Part shown: one piece after another, positions 1 through 13,745 of the stretch
Numbering within the stretch: position 1 is the stretch's first letter
Layout: every line of letters begins with the position of its first letter
NCBI GenBank assembly: GCA_002964805.2
Contig: PUDQ02000001.1
Span: 4,178,001-4,242,000, forward strand
Direction of reading: 5' to 3'
DNA length: 64,000 nt
Origin: Trametes villosa
Lineage: Eukaryota; Basidiomycota; Agaricomycetes; Polyporales; Polyporaceae
Translations under genes and position numbers: made by a program
Notes under the pieces: generated by a model
Told to the model about the DNA's origin: nothing
What the model saw: only the letters and a program-made list of their open reading frames with translations
Databases searched by the model: none

Positions 1-962
1 CGGTTGCTCGTTTCGCGGGTGTTCATGCGTGTCGGCGTTGGCTGACGTCCGGTGGTTCTGCTGTTAGCGATCTAAAGCCGCTGAGGATACCGTTGCAGTC
101 GAAGAAGTCGAAACGATGTCCGTCGTGCCGACACATCCTCATCAAGCCGGAGCAGAAGGCGCAGTCCGTGCGGTTCAAGATCAAGCTGGTCGCAGCGAAC
201 TACCTGCCTGCAATTACGGTCACCCTTCCGCATGCGCAGGCGGCGCTCGAGATGATCAAGCGCTCTTCGACACTGGGCAAGTCGACATCGGCGGCGGCGG
301 CAGTCGAGGAACAGCAAGCCGCAGGTTCTCTGATCGCAGGCCACTCATATTCGTTCCATCTCGCGTTCACGAATCCGCTGTACGACCCCATACAAATTCG
401 GCTGGCGAAGGCGGCGCCACAGGGGGAGGCCACAGACGCCGAGAAGGCGCGCCGGAACACCTTCCACATCCAACTGCCAAGCAGCGCGTTCCCTGTCGCC
501 GCGTTCGCCGAGGCATGGGAGTACGATGACGACGATGAGGATATGTTTGGGCTCGACGACGACGGCATGGAAGTCGTAGACACGAGAGGGAAGAAGTCCA
601 AGGACGGGCGGGGGAAGACCCGTTCGGTGGGCATCGTCGAGAGGCGGGCGAACGTGACGGTCGTGAGCGGCGAGGTGCTGATACCCAAGGAGGCGCGGGG
701 GGACGTCAAGGTGAGCTCGGTCTTCTGACTTTGACTTCGGTGTGGATGGCTGATGGACAACGCGCGCTGGCAGTTCAACATGCTCGTCTCGTACACATAC
801 CGGTCAGACGACCCAGAACCCACCGAGGAGGCCGAAGCTGGCACGCCGTCGCGCTCGCACGCGACCAAGGGACCAGAGATGAAGAACTTTTCGTTCTACA
901 CCGTGGTTGACCTGGGCTCAATCGTGTTCCGGGAGGAGCCCAAGGCGACTGCAGATCTGTAG
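1..962 (+). CDS. Dynactin subunit p62 (DCTN4-like), C-terminal part, cut by the window edge
   Basis: Partial gene; the 5' part lies outside the window. Proposed exons are 1-18 (uncertain), 68-710 and 774-962, with introns 19-67 and 711-773 (donor GTGAGC, acceptor CAG). The central exon encodes the family signature SKRCPSCRHILIKPEQK followed by VRFKIKLVAANYLP, which is typical of dynactin p62. An acidic stretch (DDDDEDMFGLDDD) follows. The last exon encodes FNMLVSYTYR and ends with VDLGSIVF. p62 sits at the pointed end of the dynactin complex, the activator of cytoplasmic dynein, and should act in the cytoplasm on nuclear migration and vesicle traffic. The family call is firm from the Cys motif and flanking residues. 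The joins are by eye, and the short first exon is the weakest part. Confidence 0.85.
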
Positions 963-1401
963 CCTAGCTTGGTGCGGAGAGGCGCGGGGGGTTTCGATGA
1001 TATTAGTGATCCATCTCTGCGAGCATCACTTCGTTTTGACGGTCATTGGTGAGGCAGCTGCGGCGAATGTGGCGGAGGACGAGTAGCACGAAGGCTACGA
1101 GACGCCATCAGATCGGAGGCGCACGCAGCCAATGGGGGGAGCTATAGGAGGGGATGCCGCTGACCAATCAGGGGAGGCGCCCGCCGAGGATAGGTGGTCG
1201 AGTGGGAGTTGGCCCTGGTTACTCGATGATGGACGCCTCGGTTCGTCGTCGGCGCGCAGCGCGCCCTTGTCCTGCTCTCGTTTCTCGTTCTCTCTCCCCG
1301 GGCTCGCCTCTTCCTTCTCGTCTTTCTCGCCAGTCCCACTAGTTTATGCTGCTGTGTCGGCAGTGCCAGACGCACGCATAACTTTTCACTCGTTATCGGC
1401 A
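963..1401. other. Intergenic spacer, likely promoter of the next gene
   Basis: About 440 bp between the dynactin stop and the chosen start of the membrane protein. An in-frame ATG at 1132 would extend the next protein by 90 low-complexity residues. No TATA box or other element stands out. Confidence 0.4.
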
Positions 1402-2559
1402 ATGGCGTCGAGCGTCTCATCTGCCGCCCCCCAACCGCTGGCCGAGGCTCCCCCGACACCGACATTGACAGTGACACCCCCGACGGAGGCCACCTCCGAG
1501 TCCAGCGCGGCCCAGGCGGGCTCAGACGAGCCTCCGAGGCCACAGGCGGGTCCGCTTCCGTCCAAACGCGGAGAGATCGGTTACGTAGAGGGCGTACATG
1601 ACCGTGGGGACACCGCACGCGAGGCAAGTGCTTCCTCGACCGACCTCCCCGCACACCACCCCGCAGACCGCGACGGGCCTGCTGCAGCAGCGGCAGCGGC
1701 GGCGGGGACTGGCGCACCCCCACCCGATGCTCCTCGCCCCTCCTCGCCGAACGGATCCACAGACACTGCCGGCAAGCGCAGTCTCATCTCATTCCTTAAA
1801 CCCAAACGGATACCCACCTACGGCGGCCTCCGCCTCACCTCCCTCGCCCTCGTCGTCGCCCAGGTCTGTCTCTTCGGCGGGACGCTCGCCGGCTGGGTGC
1901 TCCTCATCCAGCACATGCAGAAGACGCGCCCGACCCCGGTGGTGTCGACCGACGACCCGAACTCCGGCGGCACCGCAGGGCTATCGCAGATATCGTCGCA
2001 GATATTTGTGCATGTCGCGTTTGGCCTCACCGCGCTCGCGGAGCTCATCTTCATCGAGCGTTCCGTGTTCCGGCTGCGCGCGGAGCGGTACGCACACGTT
2101 CATCCGGGCGAGATCCTGCCCCGGTCGCGGAGGCCCTCCCGGGAGGCCTCGCCCGCCATGGCGTTCGCTCCCTGGAACCGGCCACCGCTCCCAACCTACG
2201 CCGCCACGCTTGCGCAGAGCGGCGTGGGTACCGGAGACGTCGAGGACAATATTATCGCTATACCCCCACCTCCGGCGTACGGAAACACCCGCGGCAGTAC
2301 GCTGCTCTTGGCCGGGTTTATTAGCGATGCTCTGCGGTCGCAACGGTCAAGAAACAGCGCCGCCTCGTCGGAGAGTCGTTCGACCCGTAACAGCCGTGCT
2401 GGCGGGCTCGCACCTGCTCAGGAGGACGACCGACCGAAGAGCTACATGAGCACCGATCCCGAGTGGGAGGAAGTCCTCGACGCGGACAGGGCACTGCGTC
2501 TGGAGGAGACATTGGCACAGCTGGAGGAGGGGGAGCGAGCGGGGGCCAGGAGCTCATAG
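1402..2559 (+). CDS. Hypothetical two-TM membrane protein with disordered Ser/Pro-rich flanks
   Basis: A single-exon ORF of 385 aa from the ATG at 1402. The frame is open upstream to an ATG at 1132, but the added residues look like translated promoter, and the 1402 context (gcaATGG) is better. The first 130 residues are Ala/Ser/Pro-rich with a short poly-Ala run. A basic stretch (LKPKRIPTYGGLR) precedes a hydrophobic segment (LALVVAQVCLFGGTLAGWVLL). After a roughly 30-residue loop a second segment follows (IFVHVAFGLTALAELIFI), then an RSVFRLRAERY tail and a Ser-rich C-terminus ending in an acidic helix. This predicts a hairpin membrane protein with both ends on the same side. I do not recognise a named family, and no function is proposed. 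Confidence 0.7.
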   Translation: MASSVSSAAPQPLAEAPPTPTLTVTPPTEATSESSAAQAGSDEPPRPQAGPLPSKRGEIGYVEGVHDRGDTAREASASSTDLPAHHPADRDGPAAAAAAAAGTGAPPPDAPRPSSPNGSTDTAGKRSLISFLKPKRIPTYGGLRLTSLALVVAQVCLFGGTLAGWVLLIQHMQKTRPTPVVSTDDPNSGGTAGLSQISSQIFVHVAFGLTALAELIFIERSVFRLRAERYAHVHPGEILPRSRRPSREASPAMAFAPWNRPPLPTYAATLAQSGVGTGDVEDNIIAIPPPPAYGNTRGSTLLLAGFISDALRSQRSRNSAASSESRSTRNSRAGGLAPAQEDDRPKSYMSTDPEWEEVLDADRALRLEETLAQLEEGERAGARSS

Positions 2560-4500
2560 GTTGACAGATTTGTGGTGGGTCCCCAGCCCCAGTGTGTCCG
2601 ACGTGCCGGGTTCGCTCACGCGCGTTTCGTCCCACCCCTAGCTTTCTTTTTTCTGCCTCGGACGATTCGCCCCCTTCGCGCCGCCGCGGTCGTGTATGTT
2701 GTCATTGTACCTGTCCCGCTTTGTCCGATAATCGTGTCATGCGCCCGCGTTCGGAACCCCCGCCATGTGTGCGCAGGCGGGCGTACAGCGTCTCCCCGCA
2801 GATTCTGCCGCGTCGAAGACCGCTTCTCCGTGCGCCCCATGGGCGAGCAAGCTTCTAATCCCCGCACCCCAGATGTGCGCAGCTTCCGATCGTCCTCGAG
2901 GATTTTTCTGACCGTTCGCCGCGGCACCTGGTGGCGTGTGGCGATTCGTCGAAGACGAGGCCACAAGCCCGACAATTTTCAACGGTGAGAATTCGCGCCA
3001 TCGAAGGTACTTGGCGGTGCCGGCGCGCGCGAGGCAGAGTTGCTTCATAGGGAACGCACCCCTCGAAAACTCGGGGGCGCCCTGAGCGCCGTATCGATAC
3101 TTCGTGCCGACCTGGAGCGGGATTCCCACCGGTTGGGATTGTCTCACCGACTTGCAGGGCCGCAGGCTTCTGCACGCATCAAAAAGCCGCATTCGCAACT
3201 CGGCGTGTTTCAAACGTGTATGGCGCGTTGCTCACTTGGTGCAGCCCGCAACCGAGATAGGGCGCGGAGGGCGGGGCAAGGGGGCGGGCTTTAACGCCTC
3301 ACTTGCCCGCACCGGCCGCGTTCCTCCAACTGTGAGTGGTCGAACGTCGCCGTCGCCAAGTGGCCGCCACGAAAAGAGCTGATTTCCGATGTTTCTGTCG
3401 GACAGCGTGCTCGATCGCGGCCGCAGTAGCCGGCGGACTTGTGCCCTCTGTCGCGCGGGCTTCGATCGCAAGAAAGAGAAGGATCGTCCGTCAGGTCCCG
3501 CGTACGTGTTTCGCGTGGTCCCATGTCCGTGGTCTGGCGGGCAGTGGCGGGCTCAGCGCGCCCCCATGACCAGCTGGTCGCTGCGCGGAGGGCATCCCGC
3601 TGGTGTCGGGCTTCGAACGCGCAGGGGCAACAGCAGGGGGCGCGCTGCCGAGGACTGACAGCGCCGCGCTAGAAGCAGGGCGGGACGAAAGCGTCCTGCG
3701 CACGGGAACCTCGTCGCCATCGCGCGCCGAATCCGGCTACTCAGGGCGGGAAGTGGATGACGATGGCCTAGATGGGCGATCGGCCTCGAATCTGGGGCGG
3801 GGGTGCGATGCGTTTGGAAGCCGGCGGGAGAGAGAGCGGTACCGCCGGTGGCTGGGAGCGGGCTGGAGGCCCCACGGGGCCATGTGTTTCCGCGCTTCTT
3901 CCCCTCACCCCCCGCGCCCGCACTCAGCGGTGGCGGGCTGGTGGCGGCAGGTGGCGGCGCGAGCTACGACGCTCGATCAGATCGCCGCTCGTCCATCAGA
4001 AGCCGTCACGACCTTGTGCCGCCCGCTGGCAACACAACGCGCTATGCCCTCTGCGCTCCTCCGCCCCCGACTCGGCGGCTCCGGATTGGCCTGCAGCGCG
4101 CGCTGCAAGCCCCCGCCGCGCGCCTCGACGCGCCCGTGCGCCATGCTCCCGTCCGGTCGACCGCACGGAGCCCCCGGGAAAACAGAAAGAGACATGGCGG
4201 GGCGCCCACCAGAACGTGCGCGCCCTCCCCTGCCTAGCACTTTGCAGCCCACGCGCGGCCTCGTCTCCCCCGGGCCCCGCGGTTGCGTGCGTGCGCCGTC
4301 GCGGTGCCCATCTTTCGGCCGACCCGCGCAAGAGCGCGACCACGCGCGCCCGCCGGACCCAATCTCTCAGGCCAGGTCACCCGCCGGCCATATGCATCTG
4401 TCCGCCTGACCTCGCGGACCTTGCGCGCCATATGCAACGCGGCTCGTCATCGCATCGCGCCGCAACCTTCGTTCGGTAGCTGTCCTGGTCCTCCGAGCAG
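2560..4500. other. 1.9-kb intergenic region with no supportable gene
   Basis: Open frames overlap on both strands, the longest being 268 codons at 3603-4409, but they show GC-rich shadow composition and no domain or splice pattern. The last few hundred bases are the glucoamylase promoter. They contain CT-rich tracts and a CCCCGG near 4270 that fits the reverse complement of the CreA consensus SYGGRG; at this GC content that match is weak evidence. Confidence 0.4.
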
Positions 4501-4508
4501 TATAAATA
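4501..4508 (+). promoter_or_regulatory. TATA box of the glucoamylase gene
   Basis: TATAAATA lies 101 bp upstream of the glucoamylase ATG, followed by a C/T-rich leader. This is the usual arrangement for highly expressed secreted-enzyme genes in filamentous fungi. Confidence 0.7.
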
Positions 4509-4601
4509 CAGCGCACAAACGGCTCTGGTCTGCAGCGACCTGTCCGACGTCGTCAACCCCCGTCTCTCACCTCGTCTACCCTCGTCTCGCAACAGGGCGC
4601 C

Positions 4602-6764
<2,163 letters not shown>

Positions 6765-7475
6765 GCGTCGCTCACCGCCGCGCCGCGCGCCCGGTGAAAG
6801 CTCGGCGCGCCCCAAGCGCACCTTGTAGTCCTCTATGTGTCCCAGGAACGGATGGATCTCGGATCGGAATCGCCTCGCACCGGAGAAAAGGACGGGGAGA
6901 AAAGCAAATCATGGCGGGATCGCCGAGAGGTGACGCGGCCCGCAACTCTAGTACCAGTGCTCCCAAAAGCTGTCTGTTCTTGCCATATGTGATATACCTG
7001 TCGAACCCAATGACCCGGCGCGGGCCGGCTATGCTTCATACTTGCCCGCTTTGTGCGATATTCAGGACTGTCTGCGGGGAACGCGATTGCCGATCGGTAT
7101 GCAGTGCGCTGCGGTGTGGGGTATTGAATTGAATCGCGGGCCCCCGCATCCCGTCTCCCGGGGCGAGTGCTCTGGCCCCCCGCCAACGTGTGGGTCCCTT
7201 TGGGTGTTGATAATATATCTCCGGAGATCGTTCGGGCTCTGAGGGAGTTGCTGTGCTGGTAGATCGGGTGATCTGTCGAGGAGTGACCTGTCTCACAACA
7301 GTGCGACGGGACCACCGTGCCGGCGGGACGTCCGGGGCCCCGCGAAAACTCAGCGCGGACCGCTAGCGCAGCGATTGGGTGTACACGAGACATATCGGGA
7401 AGGAAACGACGGTGGCATTGCAGTCACGCACAGCCACGTGCCCCTGAACAGAGTCGGGTATCAACAGGAGCACAT
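6765..7475. other. Convergent intergenic region between glucoamylase and the first protease
   Basis: About 710 bp between two converging stop codons. It should hold both 3' UTRs and poly(A) sites. No further gene or repeat is visible. Confidence 0.5.
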
Positions 7476-9034
7476 CTACGCAAGCTGGGCAAAGCCGACG
7501 GCGTTCCTGTCAATTGAGAATACGGTGTACGCGCTCTTCATGAACCTACGTAACGCATTTAGTATCGAGGCATGCCAAGACCTAGCGTGGGAGCACCTAC
7601 GTGTCGCCGAGCAGCCAGGTGTTCTCCCCAAGTCCGAGGTCTCCCCCGGCGAGCGCGCCAACGCACAGCTCCGAGCCGAAGTCTACCAGACCCGCGTTGA
7701 AGCTGAACGACGTGTCAGTCATCCCCATTCGCCCGAAGAACGCTCATATGACTGCACATACTCTTCAGAACTAATCTTCCAGTTCTTGCCGCCCCAGCTA
7801 AACGTGACCTCGGGGACATTTCCGCACGGGACAGTCCACAGTCCCTGGTTCTTGTCATACACCTGCGCACCGTCGACGCCTGCCCAGAACGCCTCAGCCG
7901 CAGCTGTCGGCGCGGTGATGATGGTGCTACCCGAGTCGATGATCGTCTCGAAGCCCGAGCCGACCTCTTTGCCCTGCACGGACACCGAGCCGCCGGCGAT
8001 CTGCCAGAAGCCGGAGAGCTTGGAGGTGATATTGTGGTACTCGATGTCGCCGGTGTAGAGCGCGTCGTTCGTGCCGCCGATGAAGAGCTCGGAACCGCTC
8101 TGGTCGAGCTTGAACGCGAACTCGCCCTTGGGCGCGACGCCCTGGTCTATCGCGGCGAACATAAACGGTTGCTAGACATACAGGGTATGAGCAATGATGA
8201 AGGCAACAAATAGAAAGGACGTACGCCACGCAGGTTGGAGAGCGCGGGGTACCCAAGGCCGAAGACCCCATCCGAAGGGTCGGTAGTGAACTGAGCGGAC
8301 TCGTTGGTCACCGCGGCGAAAGCCTGTTTGGCGACTGTGATCCCCCCGACGGTTACTGTAAATGGCCCTTGGTCAGCATATGTCGTATGGCTGGTCACCC
8401 CACATCCTCTTACCGGTATCAGTGTAAGGAACGCCCGACGTCGTGGACCCGTCGCCGTACTGGATAGCAAAGCTGCCATTGTGCTTCTGGCTGGACGACG
8501 ACTTGGATGGGTCATACGAGGCATGCCCCTTGCAGGACTCGCACGATGTATTAGGGACCCAAAGGTCAGAGGAGCCGGTGTCGAAGTCGATCGTGAAGTT
8601 CTGCGGGGGGTTGCCGATCGTGATCGGCCCAGTCCATTCCAGGTCGAACGACTGGTCCGTGAGCGGGACAGCACCGCGCTTCCCGCTCAGGAGGTGCGTG
8701 GGCAGGGTGGCAAGAGCCTTGATCTTAGCGCCGAAGGGGAGCGCGTCAGGACCAGCGTTCTTCTGGAGGTTGATCAGGTTCTGGCGGAATTTGCTGTAAA
8801 TAGAGGTGAGCGACGTGGCGAGTTTAACGAATTGTAAGGGAAGCACTTCTTCTGCCTGACGAGGTGCCTGACAGCCCGTTCGTAGTCGAAGACGCCGTCA
8901 GCGGTCTTCAGCGAGCCCCGCTTTTGCAGCGGGACGTGGATGCCGGTTGCGGCAGGTGTATCATCACGAATGATCGGAGTTGCGGAGGAAAGGAGCGCGA
9001 GAGCGACGGTAAGGAGTGTGGTCTTGCAGAACAT
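7476..9034 (-). CDS. Secreted pepsin-like aspartic protease (A1 family), copy 1
   Basis: Six exons on the minus strand: 8847-9034, 8414-8793, 8225-8355, 7762-8171, 7601-7702, 7476-7545, giving 426 aa. The protein starts with a signal peptide ([20 protein letters not shown]) and a propeptide of about 90 residues ending near [10 protein letters not shown]. The mature enzyme has the first catalytic motif [11 protein letters not shown] (Asp134), a flap-type [18 protein letters not shown], and the second motif IDSGSTI (Asp312). It closes with TWLLGDTFM and AVGFAQLA. It should digest protein outside the cell at acidic pH. Intron positions and phases equal those of the neighbour at 9901-11439, so the pair is a tandem duplication. 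The first donor is weak (GTGCTT) compared with GTGAGT in copy 2. Closest family in general terms: polyporopepsin-like basidiomycete A1 proteases. Confidence 0.95.
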
Positions 9035-9900
9035 GTTGGTCGGACTGGTCGGAGGCTGGCGTAACAGAAGGCCTGGCAGTAGGCCTGTGTGAGGGTAGGA
9101 GGGGGATAGAGGGAATGGGGTTTGGGGGCATGCCAGGCAAGCGTTATATGCAGGAAGGTCTCGCAGACGCGGAGAACCGCCGGCTACGCTAGCGGCCAGG
9201 TGAATGTTGATGCGACCTCTTATGTCACCGAGAGAACTCAATCGCGACTCCCCGAGGACATGCGCGAGAGTGCTGGCAGCAGCTTCAGCTGCTGCCAAAG
9301 CCCAGCTGGCAACAACCTATCCCAGGGTTGATGTGCGCTCTGTAGGGTGGCGTATTTGCGCCTCCTGCTTTCATGACACTCTCTGTGGCATGCTTGCACC
9401 GCGCTCGGACACGTCCTTGGCTCGCAGTTTAGCCTGTGTAGAATTCGATATGATCGACGTCATACAGTGTTAACCGAGCGATGAAACAGGGAGGCGATCA
9501 TACCGTTGCGACCAGTTTCCCCGGACGGAGCTCCCGGGGAAATACACAGTACACCGAGCGCACTTTAGGTCTCTACGGGCCATGCTCTATGGACTCAGCA
9601 TTGTTAGAAGGGGGTATAGCTGGATTGACCAGGCCGAGGCAGGATCGAGGCTGGCGTCAAGTTCAAGCTGAGGCGCTGGAACAACCACTTGCCGACGGGC
9701 GCCAAACATCTTCGGCACTTGCCGTTGCGTGTCGTTGAGGATAATCGCGACCACGACGAGTACGAACGATAGGTGAAAAGCAAACACAAGGGTATCAAAA
9801 TAGCAGTCTGAAGGTAGGGATACATCAAGCGCATGTTCTACAGGGCACCGGGTGGAGACCATGGAGCAACTCTAGGTGCGAGTGTTGTCGCAGAACGAGC
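9035..9900 (-). other. Spacer between tandem proteases, promoter of copy 1
   Basis: About 870 bp holding the promoter of the downstream protease (TATA-like site at 9144-9150) and the 3' UTR of the upstream one. Short ORFs here lack any family feature. Confidence 0.5.
9144..9150 (-). promoter_or_regulatory. TATA-like box of protease copy 1
   Basis: Minus-strand CATATAA about 110 bp upstream of the ATG at 9034, the same spacing as in protease copy 2. Confidence 0.5.
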
Positions 9901-11439
9901 TCAGGCGAGCTTAGCGAAGCCGACTGCAGTCTGGTCCGTCGAGAAGACCGTGTACACGTTCTTCATCAGGCTGTCAAAACTCTGGTAAGCGCCATTTCTG
10001 TATCGAAACCTAGTGGGATTACTCACGTATCGCCGAGAAGCCAGGTGGACGATCCAAGGCCAACGTCTCCCCCAGTGAGCGCACCGACGCATTCGCCAGA
10101 GCCCTCTTCGGTTTCGCCGAGGTTGAAGCTGCCACAGCCAGTCAGCTTCATGTGCACACAAGAGGAGTGAGGGCGCACGTACTCATCAGCGCTGATCGCC
10201 CAGCTCTTCCCGCCCCAGCTGAACGCGACCTTCGGCGCCGAGTTGCACGGGTACGAGTACATGCCCTGCTCCTCGTCGAACATCTTCGCGCCCTTGACCT
10301 CCTTCCAGAACGCGGCCGCGGCGTTGACCGGGGCGGTCATGATCGTGCTCCCCGAGTCGATGACCGTGTCGAAGCCGGACGCGGCGCTCTTGCCGTTCAC
10401 GGAGACGGACGCGCCGCCGATCTGCCAGAAGCCCGTCTGCTTGTTCGAGACGTCGTGGAACTCGATGTCGCCGGTGTAGAGCTTCGGGTTCGTGCCGCCG
10501 ATGAAGAGCTCCGAGCCGGTCTTGGCGAGCTTGAACGCGAACTCGCCCTTGGAGACGGCGCCTTGCTTGACGGCGGTGGTGAAGAAGGGGTCCTGCGGGA
10601 GATCGTCAGATCCTGGGAGGAAGAATGAATGAGAAGGGCCGTACGTGGCCCAGGTTCGAGATCGCAGGGAATGCAAGTCCGAGGAGGCCGTCAGCAGGGT
10701 CCTGCGAGAATTCGGAGGACTCGTTCGTTACGGAAGCGAGGTACTGGTTGGTGACCTTGACACCGCCCACGGAGACTGATCAAGCGCAGTGAGTACAAAC
10801 AGTACCAATACACGACAAATAGACTGACCAGTATCAGTAAAGGGGGTCCCGGAAGCAGTAGAGCCATCTCCGTAGCTGATGCTGAACGAGCCGCTCTTCT
10901 TGCTGCTCTTCGACGACTTCGACGGATTGTACAGCTTCTTCCCCTTGCAGCCCTTGCACGAGGAAGACGGAACCCAAAGGTCCGACGAGCCCGTGTCGAA
11001 GTCGATGGTGAAGCTCTGGGCGGGGCTTCCGATATCCACTTTCCCGGTCCACTCGAGGTCCTGGTCTTGGTCGGTCAACTTCGTCGCGCCGCGCTTCTGG
11101 AACGCCGCGGGGACAGTGGCGAGGGGCTTGATCTCCGCCCCCTCCGGGAACGCCTCGCGGCCAGCGTTCCGCTCCAGGGCGATCAGGTTTCCGCGATGCT
11201 TGCTGTAGACGTATACATTTAGGTGCGTATGCGGGATAGGGAGGAGATACTCACTTCTTCGTCTTCACGATCTCGTGAACAGCCTTCGCGTGGTTGAACG
11301 TCCCGTCGGGCTCTTTGACAGAGCGGGGCCTGCGGAGAGGGATCCGCAGTCCTCCCACGGGGGCGGGCTCGCGAGCAACCGGGTTCGCCGAAGCGATGAG
11401 GGCGAGGGCGAGAGTGAGGAGAGCGGTCTTGCAGAACAT
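9901..11439 (-). CDS. Secreted pepsin-like aspartic protease (A1 family), copy 2
   Basis: Six exons on the minus strand: 11255-11439, 10829-11202, 10645-10775, 10183-10592, 10027-10128, 9901-9970, giving 423 aa. It has a signal peptide ([20 protein letters not shown]), a propeptide, [16 protein letters not shown] with Asp131, a YGDGSTASG flap, [18 protein letters not shown] with Asp309, and the C-terminal STWLLGDT and AVGFAKLA. Exons 3, 4, 5 and 6 have the same lengths as in copy 1 (131, 410, 102 and 70 nt), so the duplication is structurally intact. The mature region is Lys/Ser-rich near [12 protein letters not shown]. Expected role is secreted protein degradation with a partly different specificity. 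A TATA box is present. Confidence 0.95.
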
Positions 11440-12862
11440 GGCGAGGATGCGGCGGATGTTGAGGACCGTGGGGAAAGGCGACTGGAGGGAGCTGAAGCTG
11501 AAGAGCAGGAGTGAACCTGTTGTCGTTTCAGTTGAAACGAGCCTGGTTATATAGTACGCCTGTGCCCCCAGAGGCCAACGCATGCGTGTGCGCACGCATG
11601 ACAACCCGAAGTAGAACACGCGGACGCAGCTGACAGTGGTGCGGGATGGTCGCCGTCGATGCATGCGTGCGGTGGCAGCTCATCGTATGTTCTCGATGAC
11701 GTTGCGTAGTTGCATGCTTCTACCGGCAAGATGAGGATGCAACTCCGAGCGGCGGCGGCCAGAACGCGCTGTTGGTACACTGCAATGGGACGAGGCACAA
11801 ACAGAGAAGTCAGATGTACCCTGCTTGAGCGTGCTGTTCCATGATCTTATCCTGTGCACTCGGTGGCGGTCATGATTCGCGGGACACTGCTAGATGCGCT
11901 ATAAATATGTCAGCGGGCTTTAGGACGGACACGGGCAAGATGGAGCATACTATGTGTCCTCACCCGAGGTCAAGCCGTGAGTTTGCACGCGGCTTATGAC
12001 ACAGTCCTCTCCCGGAGGATGAAGATGCGAGGCAAAGGCCCATCCTTGCGACTATAGGCCCCGTGTAGCAGTGACTCTCAGCTCAGGAACCGCAGCGGTT
12101 TGTACGGGTGTTGTAGTGACACGCTCAAGCAAGTGGAACTCGTTCTTTTCCATACTATCGTGGTCAAAAGGGTAGTTGTCAAGCAGCTTTCGAGATGCTC
12201 TGGAGTAAGTAGGTCGTGGACAGTGGATCGCCGAGGGTGAGTGAGCTGCGCATGCGTCCTCGAGCGCCTCGCGTGGTCTCGCGTGGTCCTGTATCGTTGG
12301 CGCCCACCATAGCCGCCCATCGCAAATGCGTTGGACGAGTCCTTGAACGTTGACTGCTTCGTTACTCTTTCCTAAGTCTGGGTCCCTTCGTATCCCTTGC
12401 CCCCCACAGACGTCCTTCCTTGGAACTTCATAATATCTATACGTTATGAGATATCCGGTTATGCAACCTACTGGATAGTACCGCCCTTGGACTATCACGG
12501 AAGCCTTGTGCGGCGGTCGACTCCACCTTCAAACTTACTGTTATGTCGCGAACATCCGATCGAAGAATTTTATACTCTCGTACGAGAGGTAACTTGATAT
12601 CCTTATGAACCTGCACTGACCATGAATTCTAGACTTCACAGAATACAGCATTCGAAGAGCGCTGTCCTAGGCAGATAGCAAGAGGTTTCGAACTCTCTTA
12701 TACCTTAATCACCCGCATGCATGAACAATGAGAAGCCCGAACATCGCGCGATACATATGGGTAGGATAAAAGGAAGGTAAACGACTGGGCGTTGTGGCTA
12801 AACCTGCCTTACAGTCCATTGTTCCCCGCCTCGTGCGGTGGCCGTGGCCAACCATGGCCCCG
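11440..12862. other. 1.4-kb intergenic region with no supportable gene
   Basis: It contains the promoter of protease copy 2 near 11547 and the promoter of family gene A at its right end. ORFs such as 12052-12498 on the minus strand have no recognisable domain or splice pattern. Confidence 0.4.
11547..11553 (-). promoter_or_regulatory. TATA box of protease copy 2
   Basis: TATATAA on the minus strand about 108 bp upstream of the ATG at 11439. Confidence 0.65.
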
Positions 12863-12869
12863 TATATAA
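12863..12869 (+). promoter_or_regulatory. TATA box of family gene A
   Basis: TATATAA 91 bp upstream of the ATG at 12954, followed by a CT-rich leader. Genes B and C have TATA boxes at nearly the same distance. Confidence 0.65.
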
Positions 12870-12953
12870 TCCCGTCGCCCCTGACCATCCGCTGCACCCA
12901 CTCTTTCGTGTGGGCCTCTCACTGTCTTCTTCTGCGTCTTGAGTACATCTCTG

Positions 12954-13745
12954 ATGAAGGCCATCAAGCGCATTCAGCTTCTCCTCCAGTACAAGCTGTC
13001 CCCCGCGGGGCCGCCAAAGCCGGACAAAGCGTACTGCAGGTACCCCGGCTGCGGACGGCTCTTCCTCCCCGTCGACGCACTCGAAGAGTTCTGCTCCAGT
13101 GCGTGCTTGCGAGACTACAACTACAAGCCGCCGGCGCCCTGGTACCCTCCCCCGAAGGCGGGTCTCAATGTACAGGGCTGGCTTCCCGGGTCGCGTCGTA
13201 CTAGGAACGAGCCTAGACCTCCCCCGCCGCTTCAACGCTCGATATCCGCCAGGCATCCTGCTCCAGGCCTCTCCGAACCCCGTCGTTACAAGGGAACCAA
13301 TGGGCGCCCCAGCCATCGACACTCCAACACCCATGACGGGGCGTTTCACCATAACTACCCAACGCCTCCCGCCGTGCCCCGCGGCTTTGTACCTCAGTCT
13401 GTGATCCCGCGCGGGCCCGTGGCTCCCAGGCCCACTCTCAGGGCGCGCACCCGTGCTCACAACATTCCCCGAGCGCCTTCCGCCCAGTTCAGGAACATGC
13501 CTCTGCCTCCCGTCCACCATCAACAGGCCCTGCCGCCCATCCCGCAACACGTTCGCCATCACTCCACTGCAGGTCTGCTGAACCGCCACGCGCCTCTTCC
13601 TCCGCCGCCCGGCCAGTTCTCCCCAGGGCCGTCTGTCGTGCCATCCGTAAGGCCGAGGCACCATGCTCCGTCCCGTCGCGGCCCTCGCCCCCGGTCCAAC
13701 TCCTTCGGCGGATACCGGTTCCCGGCACCACCGCGACGCTACTAA
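12954..13745 (+). CDS. MKxxKR/RSNSFGGY family protein A (Cys4 finger plus proline-rich IDR), unrecognised family
   Basis: Single exon, 263 aa. The start at 12954 is chosen because it gives MKAIKRIQ, matching MKALKR in the two other copies, and lies at a fixed distance from the TATA box. Residues about 27-51 form a C-x4-C-x13-C-x3-C finger (YCRYPGC, FCSSACL), resembling a small treble-clef zinc finger. The rest is Pro/Arg/His-rich and predicted disordered. Near the end is GPRPRSNSFGGY, then a short extension RFPAPPRRY that B and C lack. No signal peptide or membrane segment. I do not know the family. RSNSF resembles a basophilic-kinase or 14-3-3 docking motif, which is only inference. It lies in tandem with B. 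Confidence 0.75.
   Translation: MKAIKRIQLLLQYKLSPAGPPKPDKAYCRYPGCGRLFLPVDALEEFCSSACLRDYNYKPPAPWYPPPKAGLNVQGWLPGSRRTRNEPRPPPPLQRSISARHPAPGLSEPRRYKGTNGRPSHRHSNTHDGAFHHNYPTPPAVPRGFVPQSVIPRGPVAPRPTLRARTRAHNIPRAPSAQFRNMPLPPVHHQQALPPIPQHVRHHSTAGLLNRHAPLPPPPGQFSPGPSVVPSVRPRHHAPSRRGPRPRSNSFGGYRFPAPPRRY

Noticed and set aside
1132..1401. N-terminal extension of the two-TM protein
   Set aside because: Low-complexity translation of likely promoter; the ATG at 1402 has a better context.
3603..4409. 268-codon ORF before the glucoamylase gene
   Set aside because: Overlaps equally long frames on both strands, has Arg/Pro/Ala shadow composition and no domain or splice context.
12939..12953. Upstream in-frame extension of family gene A
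   Set aside because: The ATG at 12954 aligns with the MKALKR starts of B and C.
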